64,000 nucleotides of DNA, taken from positions 9,399,888 to 9,463,887 of the forward strand of contig CM025852.1 in assembly GCA_003952965.2 (NCBI GenBank), written 5' to 3'. Below the pieces are notes generated by a model, which was not told the origin of the DNA, ran no database searches, and was given only the letters and a program-made list of their open reading frames with translations. A program made the position numbers and the translations under genes. This document shows, piece by piece, positions 47,924 through 61,300 of the stretch (within the stretch, counting starts at the first letter, position 1; the number at the start of each line of letters is the position of its first letter). Origin of the DNA: Morella rubra. Its lineage: Eukaryota; Streptophyta; Magnoliopsida; Fagales; Myricaceae.

Positions 47924-50445
47924 TAAGTTCACCAAAGCAAGTTCAGCTATCCAGGCATGGATACTGATGTTGATTTGGTTCCATCCTTTCAACCCAGTCA
48001 TAAATTTGTGAAAGGTCAGGCAGATCCACCGACATAATTTGAGTTTTTCGCTTGGACTATCATGGAGAATATCTGATACTTCGGTGAAGTCACCAATTAT
48101 TCTAAAAATTTAAACTGTTAAAAAGTAAATTTATTTTTAAAAAATTAAATTCTCCGACATTAATGAGTTTGGAATATGAAGTTCTGAGATTATTTGGAAT
48201 ATGTTGCTTCATTGTTTTGAGTGATTTTCTTTATTTCTGTTAAATTTTAGTATTCTCTGTTTTTTAATGATCTACTATGATCGTGTAGTCCACTGCACAA
48301 TAAAAATGAAGTTGCTCTATCAGGGGTAAGAATGGTTGGATGATTTTGAGTTCTTTCAAAGCCTCCTCTCCCTTTATTTTTCTCTACATGCGAATTTGTA
48401 GGGTTCTACTTTCTTCTTCTTCTCCTTCCCCTCAATAGAGAAGATTAATAAGAGACTAATTAAAAGAAGAGCATATATTTCCTCGTGATGTTTTGTAGTC
48501 TCTGAAGCTCTTTGAATCCAAAGTTTGGATGATCATGTCCCTGCATTTTCAGTAGAACTAGGTTTCAATTGAGGACACATTGGAACTAGGTTTCAATTGA
48601 GGACACATTGCACACGAAGCGAGCTGTTGATAAGATATGACTGTAAAATGTCAACTCTTGCACTAAAGATGCACATCTTGCCATTTTGACACTGATAACT
48701 TAGGTGTATATAGTGCCCCAATAATTGCACTCATAAGTACAAGTGTAAGGGTGTGCATGGCCGGCAGTTCAAGGCTCTAAAATGTTATGGTTGTCTTGAT
48801 TAACAACTCAACAAAAGCAGCACTATCTTCTGAGGCCGTTGAGAATTCTGCAGGCATCTTTGTACAACAAGTGGAAATTCATGTTATACATCCACTCCAT
48901 CATCCAATTCCAAGATCCCTAGCAATGCATCATCTAATTTCAGGATCCCTGCAACAATGCAGGATTGAATGCTAAGACATTCATGGAAGCTTTCCAAGTT
49001 GCAAACATAAACGACCATGGAAGCAGGTATCAACCCGGTGTAGTACTGTCTCGGGTCTATTGTCATTGCACCAAGAAGTACTTAACAATGTACTCAAGCT
49101 AATCTCAAATTCCCGTTATGGGACTTGGAACAAGATTTCCATGGCTTACGAAGCCGTTTCAATGAATTTGGCAAGCATATCTCCAAGGATATACAACTAA
49201 ATTTCCATGACATATTCAGCTGTTTCAATGCATTTCCATCTCTTTGGTAAGCATCTCTGAGCATAAAAGTAATGGTTATTGCCAGCAAGCAAGCCAAAGT
49301 TTAAATATACCAAAGAACATCTTGTTCACACCAACATATTATTCCATGAAACCTCGATAGTTAACTATTATTCCAGCAGGCAGGACCTACGCCTTTTACC
49401 AATTTCCTGCTTAAGTTCTAATTCCTTGTTCAATATCCTGATGACATCTAGCATCCAGAACAAACTCCAAAAAGCCATGAACGGTTATATCAGACCTCAG
49501 AACACATTAAGCTCATAAAACAGCCAAGAAGTAAGGAGTTGTTACAACCTATTTATATTACCTTATCAGAAATTGGAAGCGAGCACATCCATTTGCAAGC
49601 CCTAACCGTACAACATTGCCATTGAAATCAACTAAGGGCAAGCTTAATGTCAATCTACGTAAAAGATTTAACAATTGTTACTGTTCCATCCTAATGTCCA
49701 TAATTTCTAAGCACGTACAAGTATACTTATGAAATGTATGCATATATAGCATATATGCCCAGCTCAAACATTCAATTTTTGGGAACTAAAACACTAATGC
49801 ATCAAATTGAACTATCTCAACTAGGAAACAAATAATGCAGATCACCAACTGATATCCCTGCTTATTAACGGCTTATAATTGAGTGTCTGCGTGGAACTTG
49901 TACAGCTTAGGTATGGCAAGAATGAAGCTCAATGTCAGTGGTGGCAGTTATAGGAAACACCAGGAACAGATGATTCCCAAACAAACAAGATTCCAATGAA
50001 ACACATGAAACCAAGAATCTCCCCCCCCCAAAAAAGGCACCAAGATTTGGAGAAACAAAAGTCCATTTGTGAGTTCAAATCCCATTATTTAAAAGACAAC
50101 GAATCTACGAGAAAACGAAACAAGATAAATAGGTACATCCAACATTATAGTAATAGTCCTAAAATATGCATCCTAAGGCATGTTTTTTCAGAAAATTTCA
50201 ATTCTGCAACACACTTCAATCACATAGCTTAACAGAAACCATCACAGAACAAACGTATGTGAAGGAGTTATGAAAGGCCCATTTTCGGAAAACAAATTAC
50301 AGTGAGAAAAAGGAAAAAGAAGAACCTTTGTCCAATAGATTCTATTAAGAACTCTTTCAAATTACAAGCGCAACAGGGTCTATCTTATAGTTTCCGTTTG
50401 TTACGGACAAACGAGTTCTCTCTCATTCTCACTCTCCCGTGTGTT
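47924..50445. other. Intergenic DNA and likely 3' UTR of the small gene at 50446
   Basis: I see no convincing gene. A 28-bp phrase (gaactaggtttcaattgagg...) is repeated in tandem at 48555 and 48583. The stretch nearest 50445 is probably the 3' UTR of the minus-strand gene. Confidence 0.4.
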
Positions 50446-50745
50446 TCAGAAGACCACGCGGAACTGGGGCGCGTCGGATGCACTGGCTGGCAGGATCTCC
50501 CAGCGGCAGGGCTCGAGCTCGTCGGAGACGGGGCAATACCCGGTGAGGGTGACCTTGTCGGCGGACGCGGCAACCGACCCGAACTCGAAAACCGTTATAC
50601 CGGTGGGTCTGGGGACCTCAACGGCGCCATGCATGCCCGGTACTTCGGCAGGCTTCGGGCTTTGACTTTCTGCGGGTTTGGTTTGGGACTCTGGTTTGGG
50701 TTGCTGTTGCCGAGGTTTGCCTTTGAACCAAGACAGAAGACCCAT
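50446..50745 (-). CDS. Small plant-conserved protein of unknown function (99 residues)
   Basis: This single exon encodes MGLLSWFKGK, then a linker rich in P, K, Q and E (residues about 10-40), then a compact C-terminal part: GAVEVPRPTGITVFEFGSVA, DKVTLTGYCPVSDELEPCRW and DAPQFRVVF up to the stop at 50446. I recall similar short proteins, with the same EVPRP, FEFGSVAAS and LEPCRWEILPA blocks, across flowering plants, all without a known role. The GC-rich coding composition contrasts with the AT-rich flanks and supports a real gene. There is no signal peptide or membrane segment. The start is the only upstream ATG in frame before the AT-rich region. Confidence 0.75.
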   Translation of the reverse strand: MGLLSWFKGKPRQQQPKPESQTKPAESQSPKPAEVPGMHGAVEVPRPTGITVFEFGSVAASADKVTLTGYCPVSDELEPCRWEILPASASDAPQFRVVF

Positions 50746-50919
50746 GGCTGTCCAGTTTCGGAATGCGCGAACGAATGAGGCCTAGGGTTTTGGGGCAGTT
50801 AGCTCTGAGACCAATATCTGGGTTGGGTTTTTCCTTTAAATGACGGAAATACCCTTACGTTTGACAGAACAACTTAAGAAACAAGTAGAAGTTTTGCCTG
50901 TCTTTCTTGAAAATATTTT

Positions 50920-51317
50920 GGAAAAAATACACTTTTCACCCACAAACTACCGGAATAGTGACACATTGCACCCTAAACTACTATCTTTAAGATATTGCAC
51001 CCTCAAACTACCAATGTTAGACACTTTGCACCCTAAACTACCCACTTTGACACATTACACCCTCCAACTACTAATATTAAACACTTTGCACCCTCCATTT
51101 GACAATAATACCCTTGAGAAATTAATGAATTGACAACAATATTTTCAATATATACAAAATAGGTCAAGGGCATTATCGTCATTTTAGTCTGAAAATTTGA
51201 TAAAGGGTGCAAAGTGTTAAAAATTGGTAGTTAGAGGGTGCAATGTGTCAAAATTGTAGTTTAGGGTGCAAAGTGCAAAACCTATGGTAGTTCGTGGGTG
51301 AAAAGTATATTTTTTCC
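50920..51317. mobile_element. Mutator-type MITE, 398 bp
   Basis: The inverted ends begin ggaaaaaatacacttttcac, and the arms hold repeated caccctaaactac phrases. The flanks aaatatttt (50911-50919) and aaacatttt (51318-51326) match at 8 of 9 bases. The element lies about 0.2 kb upstream of the small gene's start, in the region between it and the mutase gene. Confidence 0.78.
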
Positions 51318-51326
51318 AAACATTTT

Positions 51327-52495
51327 CAGTTTCTCCCATGTTTATTTCTGTTTCTCTGATATTTAATAGGGGCGGAAAATAAATATCAAAAGAAAATGTT
51401 CAGTTAGTGATAGAAAATTTTACCATACACGACTGAAGGGTAAGTTATTTTTCAAATTATTCAACTATTTGCCTCTTCTTCTTATTTTTAATAGTGACTA
51501 ATTCAAAATATCCAATCACCTAGTTGCACACAAATAGGGCAAATTTGCAGGCTTGGATTTTGTTTTAAATAAAAATAATATTTTTGTTTTTTTTATATAA
51601 TATTATTATATTTTTTATTTATTGACATGTAAATGACCTAAATTAATATTATTATTTTTTTAAAAACCACATAGGTAGTTGATGTGTCTGAAATGAGGCA
51701 CATATGAATTTCCATTTATAAATAAGGGCAAAACAAGTGGAGTTTTAGATTTATAAATCGAGGAATCACGTCTCAAAAAAAAAAATAATTAAAGTATAAA
51801 TATGTGATATACATTTCTCCTTTATTTTTAATATCTCTATTGATAAGAATAAATTAAAATTATTATAAAATATTTTTTTAATTTTTAAGTGACAACCAGA
51901 TACTATATGCTTATTTTTAAGGAGTTAGCTAAATATCTAAACTTATTTAGTTTTTTTTCAAATATTTTCAGTTGCAAATATTTTTTTTTATTTTCTTCTT
52001 TTTAATTAAAAAATGTACTCTTTACCAAATTCTCACGTGATTCTTGGCAAGAGGAGCGCATCTTTGTAATTTGAAAATAGATAAATATAGTAAGTAAATT
52101 TTTTTTTTTAAGATTTATTTATCTCTAAATTTTACATACTGCATCGTATAATTTTGGAAAGAAATTATAGGAGATTCATTCTGCCAGTGAATTATATACA
52201 CTTATAGATATTATTTGCGGGCCAAAATTTTGGTTGATAGGAGTCGAGAAAGTAGAGAGAAAAATTATTTAAATAAATTTTTTATGTTTATAAGATGATA
52301 AATAAGCGTAATTTATCTTAATTATGTTTCGGAAGAAAAAGAAAAAGTAAACAGTAGCGTACTAGCGTTCCATGGCTGCACAGCATCATTGAATCGACAT
52401 GGGCTAATTACCCAAAAAAACAAAAATAGACTTTGGCTGTTGTCCCCCAGTGAACAACCAGAGAGAGAATCCGCCACCATTGCTCATCGGCAACC
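51327..52495. promoter_or_regulatory. AT-rich region upstream of the mutase gene
   Basis: I see no gene. The last 150 bases or so are less AT-rich and probably hold the mutase promoter and 5' UTR. No certain TATA box was chosen. Confidence 0.4.
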
Positions 52496-55400
52496 ATGAA
52501 GGAAGAGCAACGCTCTCTCCTTCTCAGCTCCTCCTCTCGCTTCCCTCCGCCCCAAGGTCTCTCCACGTCTATTCACTTTCCCCACTTTCGTTCTTTCTTT
52601 CTTTCCGTTGAAGTCTCTACAAAAGGAAATATTGATGATGATTGTATTATATTTTTGTATATTGATGCAGGTGTGAGGTTATCATACGGTACTTCCGGGT
52701 TCAGGGCCGATGCAGCGGTTCTCGAATCGACAGTTTACAGAATGGGGATCCTGGCGGCGTTGAGATCTCTGAATACGGAGTCTTCGGTCATCGGGATCAT
52801 GATCACGGCCTCGCACAACAAAGTGTCTGATAATGGAGTCAAAATCGCTGACCCGAGTGGGGGAATGCTCTCCCAGGAATGGGAGCCCTTTGCTGACGCC
52901 CTCGCCAATGCCCCCACTCCCCAACACCTCCTCCAGGTCTCTCTCTTCTATCTCTCACACACGCACACAAACTCTTCTTTGTATTGTTGTATTTACTTAT
53001 AATGCCTATTGTTTGTTATGAAAGATTTTTTAGTGCCTTCCATGTGTAAGAAGCAAAATTGGGTATTACACGAGCATTTCTCTTTTCTTCCTTTATTCTT
53101 CATAATTTCCTCTTGGTTTTTTCTTTCGAATAATTTATCTTTTAGATCAGTGAAGATAGAGACTGGTAGACTCTAATTTAAACCAATTTCGTTGGTAAAA
53201 GGTTTAATTGGGTGTGATGGGTGAGAGTGACCTTTTTTAAGGATTAGGTGTATGTCTTATTGGTTTTTACTTGGAGTGCATCTATCGAAGACATACATTG
53301 TGCACTTAGAAAAAAAAAAAAAAAAAAGACATAAATTGTGCTAATTTCATTGTCGTTGTTGTTTTTTCTATTCTTTTTTCCTTTTCCCCTTTGAGGCCAG
53401 TTGATAACAGAATTTGTGGAGAAGGAAAGCATCCTGTTGGAGACAGTGAGGCCAGCCGAGATATTGTTAGGGAGGGACACAAGGCCCAGTGGGGAATCTC
53501 TACTTGAAGCCACTAAACAAGTAGGTAGCCGTTGTTCCCTATGGACTCTGAACAAGTGTATTAGTCATTGTTGCAATTGTATTTTGTATGATTGGCTTAC
53601 GCTTTAACTTCGGTTGAAGGGAATCAGTTCAATTCTTGGAGCTGTCACAATTGATATGGGAATCGTGACAACTCCCCAACTACATTGGATGGTACGTGCA
53701 AGAAACAAGGGCATGAAAGCATCCGAACTTGATTATTTTGAACAGCTATTGAGCTCATTCAGGTTGTTCTGAGCTAAGGATGAATATGATTTACTTGATA
53801 TATTTTCGCCAGGCGTTTACTCAGTTAATGTTGTTGGTTAGGTGCTTAACTGATTTGATCCCAAGTGGAGGTAGGAAGATGAGTGAGGGGGATGAAAAAT
53901 TGGTTGTTGATGGTGCTAATGGTGTGGGTGGAGAAAAGCTTGAACTGTTAAACAAGATGTTGGATGGTTTGCTTATTGATGTTCGTAATTCTGGGAAAGA
54001 TGGAGGCATACTCAATGAAGGAGTGGGTGCTGATTATGTGCAGAAAGAGAAGCTTGTTCCACAAGGTTTTGATTCCCAGGACATAGGACTGAGGTCAGTT
54101 ATCTCTTTCTTGTTGTATAATGAACCAATGCTTGATTCTCAACCATACAACAAAGATATCTTTTTCTTCTAATGTTACTGGAGGAACCCCAATGCATGCG
54201 TCATAATAATTTGCTGGAGAGAGTGTTATAAATTGAGAAGTGACTTTGGGTCTATTGCATACGGATTTGGAGTAAAGAGACTATTGAACTAAGATGTGCA
54301 TGGAATAAACTGATGTGATGGCATCGGATTTTCTGTAGTCAATTTGTCTGGCATATTTTCATGTCATGCAATGTCTGGCTGCACAATTACTGGCATTCAT
54401 TGTGACAAATTTTCAGTGGAAAGTTTAATGCTGTTAAAGAGCTTCAATTTTGACTGGCATGACATTGGCTCTGCTGGTGGAATATCAATTTTTTGGCTGG
54501 TTGAGATGGGTGGTTTTGACAGACATAGTCTTCGACCGTCAAGCCTTTTTGGCTGGTTGAGAAAGGATGACTATTATCAGGAACTCAAGCATAAATTCCT
54601 TTTTTTTTTCTTTTCTCGATATCTTTTTTTTTTTTTAGCGGTGGGGGGTCCAAATTATGAGTTGACTTTTGTTTGTCTTTTATGCCCAGTAAACTATGGA
54701 CTAATGTGGGTTGGAGACTAAGTTGTAGATGGTTCTAGTGTTTCAGGTGTGCTAGTTTGGATGGGGATGCTGATAGGCTGGTATATTTTTATGTGCCATC
54801 AAATAGTTGCAGTAAGATTGAACTTGTTGATGGGGACAAGATATTATCTTTATTTGCCATCTTCATCAAGGAGCAGCTAAGCTCTCTCAATGAGGGAGGT
54901 GAAAATACAATTAGTAGTTATCAGGCTCATCTGGGTGTTGTACAGACAGCTTATGCTAATGGAGCCTCCACGGATTACCTCAAAAAGTTGGGGTTAGAAG
55001 TTGTGTTTACTCCTACAGGAGTCAAATACTTACATGAGAAAGCAGCTGAGTATGATGTTGGGATTTATTTTGAAGCTAATGGCCATGGAACTATCTTATT
55101 CTCGGAATCTTTCTTGCTTTGGTTACAGGGCAGACATAAGGAGCTTTCTGCGGTTTCTAAAGGTTTGATTAGATATTATCCTCATTTATTGTTTCAGTCC
55201 TCATATGGTCATGAAGGGATGAGCTTCATTAATTATTTGGTTGTTTGATTCAGGTTCAGAGCAGGAAAAGGCTGCTTTGAGACTATTGGCAGTCAGTAAG
55301 CTGATCAACCAAGCAGTCGGTGATGCTTTGAGTGGGCTGCTCTTGGTGGAGGCGGTTTTGCGACACATGGGATGGTCAATACACAGATGGAGTGACCTTT

Positions 55401-57316
55401 ATCAAGATCTTCCTAGTAGGCAGATTAAGGTCAGTTTCCTGTATACATTTTATACGGATATTCATCTGATCCTAATATTGGAGAACGTGAATATGCTTTT
55501 CCTTTTCTGTACCATATATGAACTCTTTATTGGTATTAGGGACTCTACATTCAGATGAAGCTGGTAGATCCATTGTTGGTTCAATTGTTGTTCATGGATT
55601 TTGATTTACCATCAAATGTCAACTGAAAGGGCTAGTTAGGATTCTTCTGCATCACTAAACAATCTTGAATAGAACATATGCTGAACGTAAATGTTGGAAT
55701 CTTGTAGAATCATCAAAGAGAGAAGAACTATGCTAAAGGTCCTTTGCTCAATGCCAATGTGTTTTGAAATATTAATTTGATATTCAACTTTTTGGCGGCT
55801 GGATGGGATCTGGGTAGAGACATCTTTAATAAGAAATAATGGGCGCACTAGATTTATTTCCTCTCAATTTATTGTGTACCTTCAGACCAGAAATAAAGCT
55901 AACCAAGTACATTTTATGATTCTTTGCCCCATTGGTTTCCCTGCTGGACACTTTGGTCCATGTCTCCTTTATTCTCTCCACCATTTGCAAGGTGATTAGA
56001 GGAAGAAACCCTCATCCCTACTGGGGTCCCCTGTTTCTGTTGATGATCCCCTCCCCCCCTGCCCCGGTCTGCCGGCCCCAAAAAATGAATGAAAAAATTT
56101 TACACAGGTAAACAGCAAAAAGTATATTCGAAATCTGAACATGAGCAAAAAGACTGATTAAGAACAGTTTAGCAAATGGGAAATTGTTTAACTTGGTTCA
56201 ACTAGGTGAAAATAGGAAAATTGAAAGAAGAAAAAAAGAAGAGAGAGAAACAGAACAGAAACAAAAAGCAGGCAGAGTACATAGAACGAGCCACCATTAG
56301 AGGGAGGCATGTGCATGAATTTTAATGACTGATTTGCAGTAAAACTCAAGTTCTTGGGATAAGGTTTTGTCAAGTGAAGTAAAAATTATGTCTTCAGGTT
56401 AATAACTAACAAAACTTGCTCCCATTTGCTGGAAATCAATCTTCTTCACTTGATGGTACATAGAGGAGGTGTAAAAATTTCCACTTGCATATTATAGGAT
56501 AAGACATAATTTGGAGAAGGTTCCTATTCATGCATATTCTGGAGACAAGATCATCCGATGATGTTATTAGCTCTGATGTTCCTTAACATAATTGATTTTC
56601 CTTCGACTTGTATGTCTGGAATGAGGCAAATTGCTCCCTAGATGAAGGATGTATAGCTTACTTCTGCATTTTTTACGATGAGGAATAACTCTTCTGTTAT
56701 TCCTCTTGTTTTAGTACAGAATGTGATGATTCCACTGCTTTTACTATGATGTTAGGTTAAAGTTGTGGACAGAACTGCTGTTGTCACAGCGAATGCAGAA
56801 ACTATGGTTGTGCAGCCCCCTGGCATTCAAGAAGCAATCAATGCTGAGACAGGTATAACATATTTTCTATAATTTTTATATTAAACCTGCAAATATTAGT
56901 CATGCATCACAATTGCCAGCTTGCTTGTTGGCCCAGAAAATCCGAGTGCATTCTGGCAACTGTCTGAATTTCATCTCCAGAATACAACATATAAGTATAC
57001 CCCTGTTACCAAAATAATGGAAGTGTGTGACTTGGCTCTGCATGGCCGGAGAAACTTGCATTGGGTCCATTTAATAGTATCTCTACTCTGTGAACAACTT
57101 ATTTCTCATTGTTGGATGGTATAAGGCATATTTAATATCATAAGACTTTCCAATGATGCAGCAAAATACCCTCAAGGCCGATCTTTCATTCGACCTTCGG
57201 GTACCGAGGATGTGATACGTGTGTATGCAGAAGCATCAACACAGGAAGGAGCTGACAGCCTAGCCAACTCGGTAGCAACACTTGTGAGGCAATTCCTAGG
57301 GCCTGGCAGCTCCTAG
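52496..57316 (+). CDS. DRT101: Phosphoacetylglucosamine mutase (AGM1/DRT101 type)
   Basis: The enzyme converts GlcNAc-6-phosphate to GlcNAc-1-phosphate, the step before UDP-GlcNAc, in the cytosol. The coding exons are 52496-52556, 52671-52936, 53401-53520, 53620-53762, 53842-54093, 54747-55162, 55254-55429, 56756-56852 and 57162-57316. All introns are GT-AG and phases join without a break, giving 1686 bp, or 561 residues, close to the Arabidopsis protein. Motifs in order: [12 protein letters not shown]; the active-site loop [15 protein letters not shown] with the phospho-serine; [10 protein letters not shown]; the metal-binding loop [11 protein letters not shown]; the sugar-binding YFEANGHGT; and the phosphate-binding [17 protein letters not shown] near the end. 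All key residues are present. It is a housekeeping gene needed for protein glycosylation and GPI anchors. Confidence 0.95.
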
Positions 57317-58319
57317 AAGTAGGCTCTTCTCTTTTTCTTTGTTGTGTTTTGTGCTACTAAATCCAGAGATTTGCTCTGCAAAGGCTCAGCATCTGACGAC
57401 CTAAATTTTCATATGGTGTTGTTTCTCATTGCAAGATGCATAATTAGTTACTACTATGCTTAGGATCTCTGCATGCTGGAATTTTGCTCATAGTTTCCGT
57501 TTGGTGCCAAAACGGGAAATGCATTAACTTTTTTGTGGACTCAGCTTAAAGTTCAGAGCGTAATTTACATGGTACTCAGAAACGAATAAGTTTTGTATCG
57601 TGTTCAACTGCTGCAGTATCCTTTGAGGCTCCCAACTAGAATGTGAGATAACAATCTATACTTGTAGATTGCGATTTATATGCAACTTTTAGGGAGTCCA
57701 TTTCGTCATCTATTTATTCCAATGTGTCAGGACTCCTAGGGCTTGTTGTGGATGGTTTTTGCTTCAGGCTTTGGGTTTGTTCCTGGTTCGTTCAGAAACC
57801 GAATTTTTTTTTTTCTAAGTATTCAAAAACCGAAAATTGAAACATAAAAATCCTTTTTGGGGGGTATTTTGCCAGGTTTGGAACATAGGTTGAAATCCCA
57901 CCTGAGGAAAGATTACCAAATCCTCCATTTTCTTAGGGCAGAATGCACTGCTTTGGGGCCACTTCAATGGCCCACCCGAAATGACGGGTTAATTGGCATC
58001 AGGTTAATTGGGGTGGAATTAGATTTGCCAGGTTTGGAACATAGCGTTGAAATCCCTACCGAGGAAAGATTACCATGAGCTCCGTCTTAGGGCAGAATGC
58101 GCTGCGGGCCACAAACTGATAATGACCAACGCAGCTCTTTAGACCTCTCCTGTACGGCTGAACCCTCATGCTAGTCTGACTCTCTCACTCATTTCTACAG
58201 CTCAGTCTCCCTTCCTCATACGTATGCATTGTGCTCTCATGACCGTGGGGTTTTGACTCCATCTCGAGTCCGGATGGATACTCATCATACTACGCTAGTC
58301 AGTTCTGTTGCTTCCCAAG
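57317..58319 (+). other. Mutase 3' UTR and intergenic DNA with a direct repeat
   Basis: The first 300 bases or so are the likely 3' UTR. A phrase of about 80 bp (gccaggtttggaacatag...gaggaaagattacca...ttagggcagaatgc) occurs twice, at 57871 and 58027, 156 bp apart. No gene is seen. Confidence 0.5.
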
Positions 58320-58334
58320 TAGACTTGAGGAGTA

Positions 58335-61300
58335 GCGTATTTACCAGGAATTCAATGACTGCACTTATCATGAAGAGAATGCTCGCTCTCTCTCTTGAGT
58401 AGAGCTCTCTCCTCTCTCCTTTCACCTCTACTTTTTTTATCTCTCCTCCCGTCTAGCTTCCCCTCCTCCCTCTTTCTTACTTTTTTACCAAACCACCTCT
58501 CATTCCGCCTGATACGACTTTTCATCCCTTTTTCTGCCTCATTCCTTTTGCCTCCTTCTGCTGTGGTCTTTCACCTCCCCTTTCTCCTTTCACCATGAAT
58601 ACCTCACCGCTTAACCCTACCGACCTTGAAGCTGATATAGCCTCTTTAATCGGTAAGACTCAGTCCTTTAACTGTGAAGATGACTCCATCAGTTACGAAG
58701 ATAAAATGGAGGATGCTGACCGCATTTCCCAGAAAGTCTTGGTTGGCGATTGGATAGAGGAACCGCCAATGGAGAGTGGCGTCTTTTGTTTCCCAGTGCT
58801 ACTGTCCAACATCGCCCTCGGGCCGCTTCGGACCACTCAGCGATTATTTTGGATACCTTTGGGGATACCAATTCGGGTCCTAAACCATTCCGTTTCGAAT
58901 CATTCTGGGTTCGGTCTCCTTCTTGTGGTACGATTATCAAGCAATCTTGGCTCTCTTCTGTTCAAGGTTCTCCAGCTTTCTTACTCTATCAGAAAATTAG
59001 AGCACTCAAGTTAGAGCTGAAGAAATGGAATCTGGAGACATTTGGGTCAATTCAATGTCAGATTCGGCACTATCAACAAGAGCTTCTCCAGATTTAGTCT
59101 AGCATTCCTTCTTCGGCTAATGAGGTTTTGGAGGAACAAATTCAAACCGAGCTTCAAGAGGCTTTGAAACGGGAAGATTTACTGTGGCGAAGTAAATTTA
59201 GGGTGGATTGGTTTTCTTCCTCGGAGTTGGATACGAAGTACTTTCATTTGTCCACGGTTATTCGCAGATGAAGGAATTGCATTGAAGGTCTTAAAGCTGA
59301 TAATGGCACGTGGCTGCATTCGAGGACAGATATTGGTAATTTCCTTTGTGATTCCTTTCAAAATTTATTTACTTCCTCACTGCCTTCTTTCAATGGGGAG
59401 ATTCGGCAGCTTATTTCTCCTGTTGTTTCGGATGTGGATAATGAGTTTTTATGCTCTATACCTGAGGAAAGTGAGATTTGGCTTGCTGTCCGGTGCCTTG
59501 GTGCTTCCAAATCACCAGGTCCAGATGGTATGACAGCCTTATTTTACCAAAAGTATTGGCATATAGTGAAGGATGGTTCGCCGCTTTTTTGCCTCGGGTT
59601 TTCTTTTTAAAGCTCTTAACCATACCAACCTTGTCCTCATCCCTAAGAGAGATAATCCCACTCTATCTTCACATTTCTGTCCCATTAGTCTATGCAATGT
59701 GCTTTATAAAATTATTTCGAAAATTCTTGCTGCTAGACTAAAGCCTTTCCTCCACAAACTCATCTCTCCTATGCAAACTGGCTTTGTTCCCACTTGTCAT
59801 ATACATGAGAACTCCATTCTAGCTCATGAAATTATTCACAAGATCAAACACAAGAGGGGGAAGGGGGGGTGTTATGGCGCTTAATCTTGATATGGAGAAA
59901 GCGTATGATCCTATTGAGTGGAGTTTCTTGTTTGAAGTTCTTCATTGCTTTGGATTCTCTCCTATTTGGATTCAATGGATTTCCCAATGTGTTTCCTCTG
60001 TTACCTATTCCATTCTGCTGAATGGTTCCCCCATGGTTTTTTCTCCCCATCTCGTGGTTTAAGGCAAGGAGATCTCTTATCTCCCTTCCTTTTCATCCTA
60101 TGCTCTGAGGTGCTGACTCGCCTTTTATTGAGAGCTGAGCAAAGTCAGCTGCTTAAAGGGGTTCAAATTTGACGGGGAGCTCCTTCCGTTTCCCACCTTA
60201 TGTTTGCTGATGATCTTTTGATTTTCAGCCAAGCAAAGGTGGATGATGCAGTTCATATCAAAATCTGTTTAGATCTTTATTGTTCTTGGTCTGGGCAGAA
60301 ACTTAATGTTAGCAAATCGGGAATTATTTTCAGTGGTAATACCGCTCCTTCTGTTAGCTCTGCTATTTGTTCTTCATTGCATTTAAGGCGTTTAGCTATT
60401 GAGGGAAAGCATTTGGGACTCCCCCTCCATATCCCGCGGTCCAAACAAGCTGCCTTTAAAGACACTCATTCTCGAATTTTAGCCAAGTGTGAAGGCTGGA
60501 AAGCGAAGTGTCTATCCCAAGCGGGTAAACTTACTCTTATTAAATCTGTTGCTGCTACGATGCCTTGTATGCCTTCTCTACCTTCCTCCTTCCTAAAGGT
60601 TGGTGTAAATCCTTGGATTTAGTGTTTAAGAACTTCTTTTGGGGCTTTACTTCTGATTGGGGTTTTTCCCCCTTGGCTTGGTCCACTATTTGTTCTCCAA
60701 CGGACTCTGGAGGACTTGGTCTTCGGCGCATGTATGATGCTAATAGGGCGTTGTTAGCCAAGCTTGGTTGGCTATTTTTACAGCATCATGAAGCTTTATG
60801 GGTTCAGTGCCTTACAGCCAAGTATTTGCATAACTCATCCTTTTTCGACTGCCAGCTTAGGCCGAATTCCTCATGGTTCTGGCAGGGACTTTTGGCGATT
60901 CGATCTATTCTTTCTCGTGGTACTTTGTTTCAGGTTGGGCGAGGTCGGTCGATTCATATTTGGCATGATCCTTGGATTCCGGGTGTGCCACTTTCTTTAG
61001 CCGAGCCTAATGCTTTTTCTCCCTCTCTCCAGAATTTTGATTGTGTCTCTTCTCTTATTGACCAAGACACTGGAGTTTGGAATGCTACCCGGATTCTTCA
61101 CTTGTTTTCTCCTGTTTGTGCTGCTGCCATCTTCAATATTGACTTGCCATTGTCTAGAGAATCTGATCTCCTCTCCTGGCTCCCAGTTACTTCTGGTGTT
61201 TTTACAGTCAAATCAGCCTACCTTCTGGACCAATCTGCTCGGCTTGCTGCCCCCGCCCTGCCAACGTTTAATTGGTCCAAAATTTGGTCCCTCAAGATTC

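Noticed and set aside
48787-49518. Short frames on both strands at 48787-49518
   Set aside because: No motif, no codon pattern and no neighbouring exon signals; they look like chance frames.
54344-54721. A 125-residue frame in the mutase gene
   Set aside because: It lies in intron 5; exons 5 and 6 join in phase without it and the mutase family has no such segment.
34568-57316. A functional link between the methyltransferase and the mutase, both in sugar-polymer metabolism
   Set aside because: They act in different places and pathways (Golgi wall polysaccharide methylation and cytosolic UDP-GlcNAc supply), and plant neighbours are rarely functional clusters; no shared regulation is visible.
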